Source: Adenophora triphylla var. japonica (taxonomy: Eukaryota > Streptophyta > Magnoliopsida > Asterales > Campanulaceae). From it: 64,000 bases of DNA. The notes beneath the pieces are model-generated. The model was not told the origin of the DNA. It searched no databases and saw nothing but the letters and a program-made list of their open reading frames with translations. This document shows, piece by piece, positions 59,711-64,000 of the stretch (position 1 is its first letter; each line of letters starts with the position of its first letter). The position numbers and the translations under genes were made by a program. The stretch is from positions 176,001 through 240,000 of the forward strand of contig JAFEMH010000738.1 in the NCBI GenBank assembly GCA_022495995.1, written 5' to 3'.

Positions 59711-60385
59711 CTTAGGGTCCTTGGCTCTAATGACAAATACTTGCAGTGGCTTCTCCTCAAGGTTTTGCTGCTCCTTGTTGCATTTAACATTTAACTAGTA
59801 CATTATTACAAAATGTAAAATATTTGTAGTGTATGTAATAAATATTTTTAAATATATAATCGCATGATTTACATGCGTTTATGATGAGCGAATGAGGTGA
59901 TAGTGAAGTTTTACGTTTATGCACTACAAATGTTTTTACATTTACTAGTGAAATTTTATGTAATAATATAGGAGCAACATTAGGAAAGAACGGTTATAAA
60001 TTGTGAAATACATTATATTGATTACAATAAACCCATACTAATATCAGTTCTCTTTTCGGTTCCACTAAATAAAAAAGAAGGTTAACCTAGTTCTCAAGAG
60101 TTCTTACCTGATGCTACAAAAATTGTGCTCACTATGGAATTTCTAGATGGGTGAAGTGAATGGTTGTCCATGGCTCCAAGTCTCCGTAGAAATATGTAAA
60201 ACAAGGTACCGTTAGAGGTGGGGGTCTTTTTCCCCAAAATCCTCTGGTGTGAGAATTATTATGCCATTTTTTGTGTATGTAAATGTTGAACCTTTAGAGA
60301 GAGAATTTAGAGAGAGAATTTGGGGTTTTGGAGAGGAAGAGAGAAAGAATGAACCTGAGAGTTGGGATATCTGAAAAGAGAAACT
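59711..60385. other. no gene seen
   Basis: AT-rich, with TTTTACATTTACTAGT-like inverted words around 59795-59960 (a degenerate MITE-like palindrome: GCACTACAAATGTTTTTACA versus TGTAAAATATTTGTAGTG). Read on the minus strand, 60100-60385 looks like the leader of the LTR promoter at 60387. Confidence 0.35.
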
Positions 60386-60394
60386 CATTTTATA
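60384..60394 (-). promoter_or_regulatory. TATA box of LTR-like region
   Basis: The minus strand reads TATAAAATGAG, with a CT-rich, TTC-rich downstream stretch ending in an AG-rich leader at 60300. Confidence 0.45.
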
Positions 60395-61435
60395 CCTAGG
60401 GTGAGAATGGGCCTTAGCCCTAGAGCCCACTAGTCTGCATGGGCTGCCCTAAGCCTATTTCAGCCCAATTGGGTCTTGTATACCATATTTGCCATTACCA
60501 TTTAATCCCATAATATTGGACATTTTTTATATATTTATTGTGTCCATTTCGCCCCTAGGCATATCGTATTTTTCGATGAATATTTTATGGTCACATCAGT
60601 AGCCCCCGACTTCTTGCTCGATTATTTATGAGCGAGTTAAGGAGCAAATAAGGTAAGAATAAAAGTTTTGACCATTTTGAGTTGATCCTCTTACTTTGTA
60701 ACAATAGAAGCCTTTCATATACCAATTTTTCGTGTTTCGCTCCGATTATTAAGCAGTTCAGGATACGAGCCCATTAAGCAGTTCGGGATGCGAGCTCCCG
60801 AGTTGAAAGGTAGCGAGTCGATCCCAATTTTCATGTAAGGGACAGTGTCGTTGCATGGGTTGAGATGACATATACGGTGTGAATAATTTTCTATTTGAGC
60901 TGCAGCCATGAGTTGGCGATATGATTACTCCGGATACACTTTGGCGAGAAGCCTCCGAGTTGGAGAATGGGTGGTTGCTCCTCGAACTTCATATGCGTTT
61001 TGGCAAAGTTTAGTCGATATAAATATTATAAACTCGAGATTAGCTGGGTCTTCATGGAATTTTGCCATTTTGACCTGTTTGTATGAAGTTTGAAGGGAAT
61101 ATTTTTCAATTTTTACAAGTTGACAACCAGCCATATTTTGACGAAATGAATGTGACTTGTTTCGTTTTTTGAATTTTCTTTTGTTCTTTGATGTTGGTTT
61201 GTGCAACTTGTTTTTTAAGATACCAATTTTGTTTTAGTGGGTGCTAAAAACTTTAGCAAATTTGTTTTGTCTTGGTCGGGTATGTACCATTTATTACCCC
61301 TTCGAAGGAGTATGGCTTGTCTTTAGACAGCCTTGCTAAAAAATGTGTCATTATTTAACCATTTCTCTTGTTTCATTTGACTCAATGTGCGAGTTATTTG
61401 CGAGCCATCTCGCTTTATTTTTCTTTAGAAAATGT

Positions 61436-61805
61436 GGCATTTCGCCTAGCTTTCCTCTTTTAAAATGTGGCATTTTGCCAATTTTTTCATTTTAAAAATA
61501 TGGCATGTCGCCAATTTTTCCATTTTAGATATGGCATGTCGCCAATTTTTATGTTTTAGATATGGCATTTCGCCTAACCTTTTTATTAAAAACATGGCAT
61601 TTTGCCACGACTTTTCCATTGTTAACATATGGCCTTTTGCCTACCCTTTTTCATTAATATATGGCATGTCGCCACTTTTTTCATTTTAGAAATGACATTT
61701 CGCCTAACCATTTTCCGTTTAAATATGGCATTTTGCCAATTTTTTCGTTTAAAATATGGCATTTCGCCAAACCCTTTTTTCATTAAAATATGGCATTTCG
61801 TCAAT
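61436..61805. repeat. ~34-bp minisatellite (ATGGCATTTCGCC)
   Basis: About 11 units contain ATGGCATTTCGCC, or TTGCC/GTCGCC variants, spaced by T-rich and ATTTTA segments of 20-27 bp. It abuts the 15-bp array. Confidence 0.9.
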
Positions 61806-61914
61806 TCCTTTTTGTTTCCATTTCGCTTCTATTCATCTCGCATAGAGATATCTGTTGACATTTTTCAAGTTTTCCGTTTTCCGTTTCATCTCGCGTGGAG
61901 ATTTGGCTTGGCAT

Positions 61915-62790
61915 ACCGCATAATTGCATACCGCATAGTGCTAAACCGCATTTTGCTATACCGCGTAGTGCTAAACCGCATTTTGCTATACCACGTTGTG
62001 CTAAACCACATTGTGCTACACCGCGTTGTGCTAAACCGCCTTTTGCTAAACAGCATTTTGCTAACCCGCATATTGCTTAACCGCATTATGCTAAACCGCC
62101 TTTTGCTAAACCGCATTGTGCTAAACCGCCTTTTGCTACACCACATTCTAGTAAACCGCATATTGCTAAACCGCATTGTGCTAAACCGCCTTTTGCTAAA
62201 CCGCCTTGTGCTAAACCGCATTGTGCTAAATCGCGTATTGCTGAATCGCGTATTGCTGAACCGCGTATTGCTGAACCGCATATTGCTGAACCGCATATTG
62301 CTGAACTGCATATTGCTGAACCGCATATTGCTAAACCACATATTTCTAAACCGGGTATTGCTAAACCTCATATTGCTAAACCACATATTCCTAAACCGCA
62401 TTGTGCTAAACCGCATATTGCTAAACCGCGTATTGCTAAATTGCATATTGCTAAACCGTGTATTGCTAAATCGCATATTGCTAAACCGCGTATTGCTAAA
62501 CCGCATATTGCTAAATTGCGTATGCTTATTGCTAAATCGCATATGCTTATCGCTAAATTGCATATTGCTAAACCGCATATTGCAAAACTGCGTTGTGCTA
62601 AACCGCATATTGCTGAACCGCGTGTTGGTGAACCGCGTGTTGCTGAACAGCGTATTGTTGAACCGCGTTTTGCTAAATCGCGTATTGCTAAATCGCATAT
62701 TGCTAAACTGCCTTTTGCTAAACCGCTTTGTGCTAAACCGCGTATTGCTAAACCGCATATTGCTAAACCGCATAGGTGCCAAAACCGGCG
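61915..62790. repeat. 15-bp minisatellite CTAAACCGCATATTG, more than 50 units
   Basis: Units vary at the last four bases (ATATTG, GTATTG, TTGTG, TTTTG) and at CTAAACC/CTGAACC, forming runs of subtypes. Because 15 is a multiple of three and the unit lacks stops in several frames, ORFs of 409 aa (plus) and 321 aa (minus) cross it. Flanked on the right by three TCGCCTAACCTTTCGGCGTG-type units (62797-62875). Confidence 0.97.
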
Positions 62791-62950
62791 TCTCTCGCCT
62801 AACCTTTCGGCGTGCAACGGAATCGCCTAGCCTTTCGGCTTGCAGCGGCATCGCCTAGCCTTTCGGCGTGCAGCGGTTTCTCGTTGAATCTCATGAGGGG
62901 GATGGTTGAATCTTCACGAGGGAGATGGTGGCTGAGCGTATTCCCAGCAT

Positions 62951-64000
62951 TCCCTTTTGGTACCTACAGGATAGGAGAGGTAGTCATTTGCAAATTCAGT
63001 ATAATCTTTTCCATTTTATTTGACATATTATGCTCGGATATGAGAAGATAAGTGAAACACATGTAGACTGTAATTAATGAGGCTATGCTATTTATTCCAA
63101 ACATATGATAACGACACATATTTTTTCAATGTTCAACATTTCACAATTTCAAATAAATGATGGGTTGATATTGGTGACCCCCAAATTGAAACATTTTTTC
63201 CTTTCCACTTGCGATATTAACATGTATTTGCATAGTGCATATTTCCACAATATTAAGCAATAAGCAACTAAATAGGGAGCATAGAACTCTTATAATTCAT
63301 CTTATTGAATTCCAACTTATTTTTGTCATAATTTCTTTTTATCTACTTAGATTTTGACATGCAATTTGTTACTTTCGCAATTTCCGAATCAAACAAGTAA
63401 ATCGAGATACAGTTGAAAGTGAAGCATTGATATAGAGTGATTTAACAATTAAAACACGTTTCGATTTGTTGAGTTTTCAGCATCAAGTATTTTCATGTCG
63501 ATTTGAATATGTTAATGAGCACGATCAGCTACCATATAAATATATTAGTAGGCATTTTCAAGAACTTCTTTCTAATTAGTAGTATATCCCTCGTATTCTA
63601 TTCACAAGATACATTTCAATTTCTTTTCATTTTTTTATAAGACACCCTTTTATTTATCATTTAAGGCAAATTGCGAGCAAGTTCTCTAGTTAACTTCTGC
63701 TTACTTTATCAAATAGTTACATGAGTAAGGAAATACATGGAGCATTTAACTTTACCAAGTAAACGAATCTATCAAGCATGATCTTATTAAGACTCTTCGA
63801 TTCACTGATAATTATTTTCATGTCACATTTAAATATTTTAAGTTACGCAGTCAACGTATTACATGTATCATATAAATAGCCATTAATTTTATTATCTGAC
63901 CACATATTTTTGTTCATATATTGAGAGGTCACGTTTCCATTTTTAATCATTTATTTCTATTACTTTTGAGCGTGCTCCGAATCATTTTTCCAGGAGATAA
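62951..64000. other. no gene seen
   Basis: AT-rich non-coding sequence to the window edge. No ORF above 60 codons, repeat or promoter that I can support. Confidence 0.5.

Larger units (their letters stand above)
60100..62950 (-). mobile_element. LTR-like region with minisatellites
   Basis: On the minus strand TATAAAATGAG (60384-60394) is followed by a pyrimidine-rich leader, and the large U3-like part to the right holds two minisatellites. The CAGTAGCCCCCGACTT phrase (60596) resembles CAGTAGCCCCTCGGCG of the Tat LTR (39844). No second LTR or interior is seen in the window, so it may be solo or continue beyond 64000. Confidence 0.4.

Noticed and set aside
61629..62858. 409-aa ORF (plus) and 321-aa ORF (minus) as genes
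   Set aside because: Both are translations of the 15-bp minisatellite. No start context, domain or codon bias, and several frames are open at once.

Overview
The window is nuclear DNA from a flowering plant, most likely a eudicot. The evidence is an intact, intronless light-harvesting chlorophyll a/b-binding protein gene of the LHCB1 type, several broken copies of it, and a dense accumulation of plant transposable elements: Ty3/gypsy LTR elements of three lineages, PIF/Harbinger, hAT, Stowaway MITEs and tRNA-derived SINEs. The only gene that looks functional is LHCB1 at 3734-4543 (minus strand). Nearly everything else is decayed duplication product or mobile DNA.

Region 1 (1-2831) is the left-edge fragment of a Tat-type LTR (plus strand). 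It abuts a gag fragment and LTR of a second element (minus strand). Region 2 (2832-20683) is a decaying tandem LHCB cluster. Each unit carried an RNase H-like (LINE-type) remnant, an LHCB gene read leftwards, its promoter and an upstream flank. Besides the intact gene there are an internally deleted fragment (6535-6838), a C-terminal scrap (8105-8205), a 5'-truncated copy (8953-9485), a divergent frameshifted copy (12738-13081) and a nearly full copy (14078-14887) with one nonsense codon. The last copy is cut off from its TATA box by a CRM/chromovirus-like LTR element (14952-20347, exact 5-bp target duplication). A SINE whose 5' end forms a 75-bp perfect hairpin and a 745-bp hAT-like element also lie here.

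Region 3 (about 20590-34640) was inserted upstream of that last LHCB promoter. A PIF/Harbinger transposon supplies a transposase relic and a Myb/SANT-like ORF1. It is interrupted by an Athila-type element carrying gag and protease only (20684-28291) and by a small non-autonomous LTR element (31379-34232) that shares LTR ends and primer site with the CRM-like element. That small element is in turn interrupted by a hAT-like insertion. Region 4 (34640-38082) holds LHCB upstream-flank and promoter remnants, an Au-type SINE, a probable solo LTR, a Stowaway MITE and the first exons of a broken 2-oxoglutarate-dependent dioxygenase gene.

Region 5 (38083-58436) is a large Tat/Ogre-type element on the minus strand. 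It has LTRs of at least 2.45 kb, a tRNA-Arg-type primer site at 55963-55980 and a degenerate integrase tail near 47.3-48.2 kb. Two intron-bearing, decayed genes run antisense to it, one with a plant mobile domain (PMD) and one DUF7745-like. Its interior from 48.2 to 55.5 kb has no domain I can name. Region 6 (58437-64000) contains a palindrome-rich 63-bp tandem array, a tRNA-like sequence, a 153-bp duplication, and LTR-like sequence with two minisatellites, one of more than 50 15-bp units.

The most interesting cross-scale pattern is that seven LTRs or LTR-like units from unrelated lineages each carry lineage-specific, CpG-rich short palindromes or repeats about 25-280 bp upstream of their TATA boxes. 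In the Tat element the same decamer, TCCGCGCGGA, also precedes both antisense genes. All family assignments come from motif reading without database searches.
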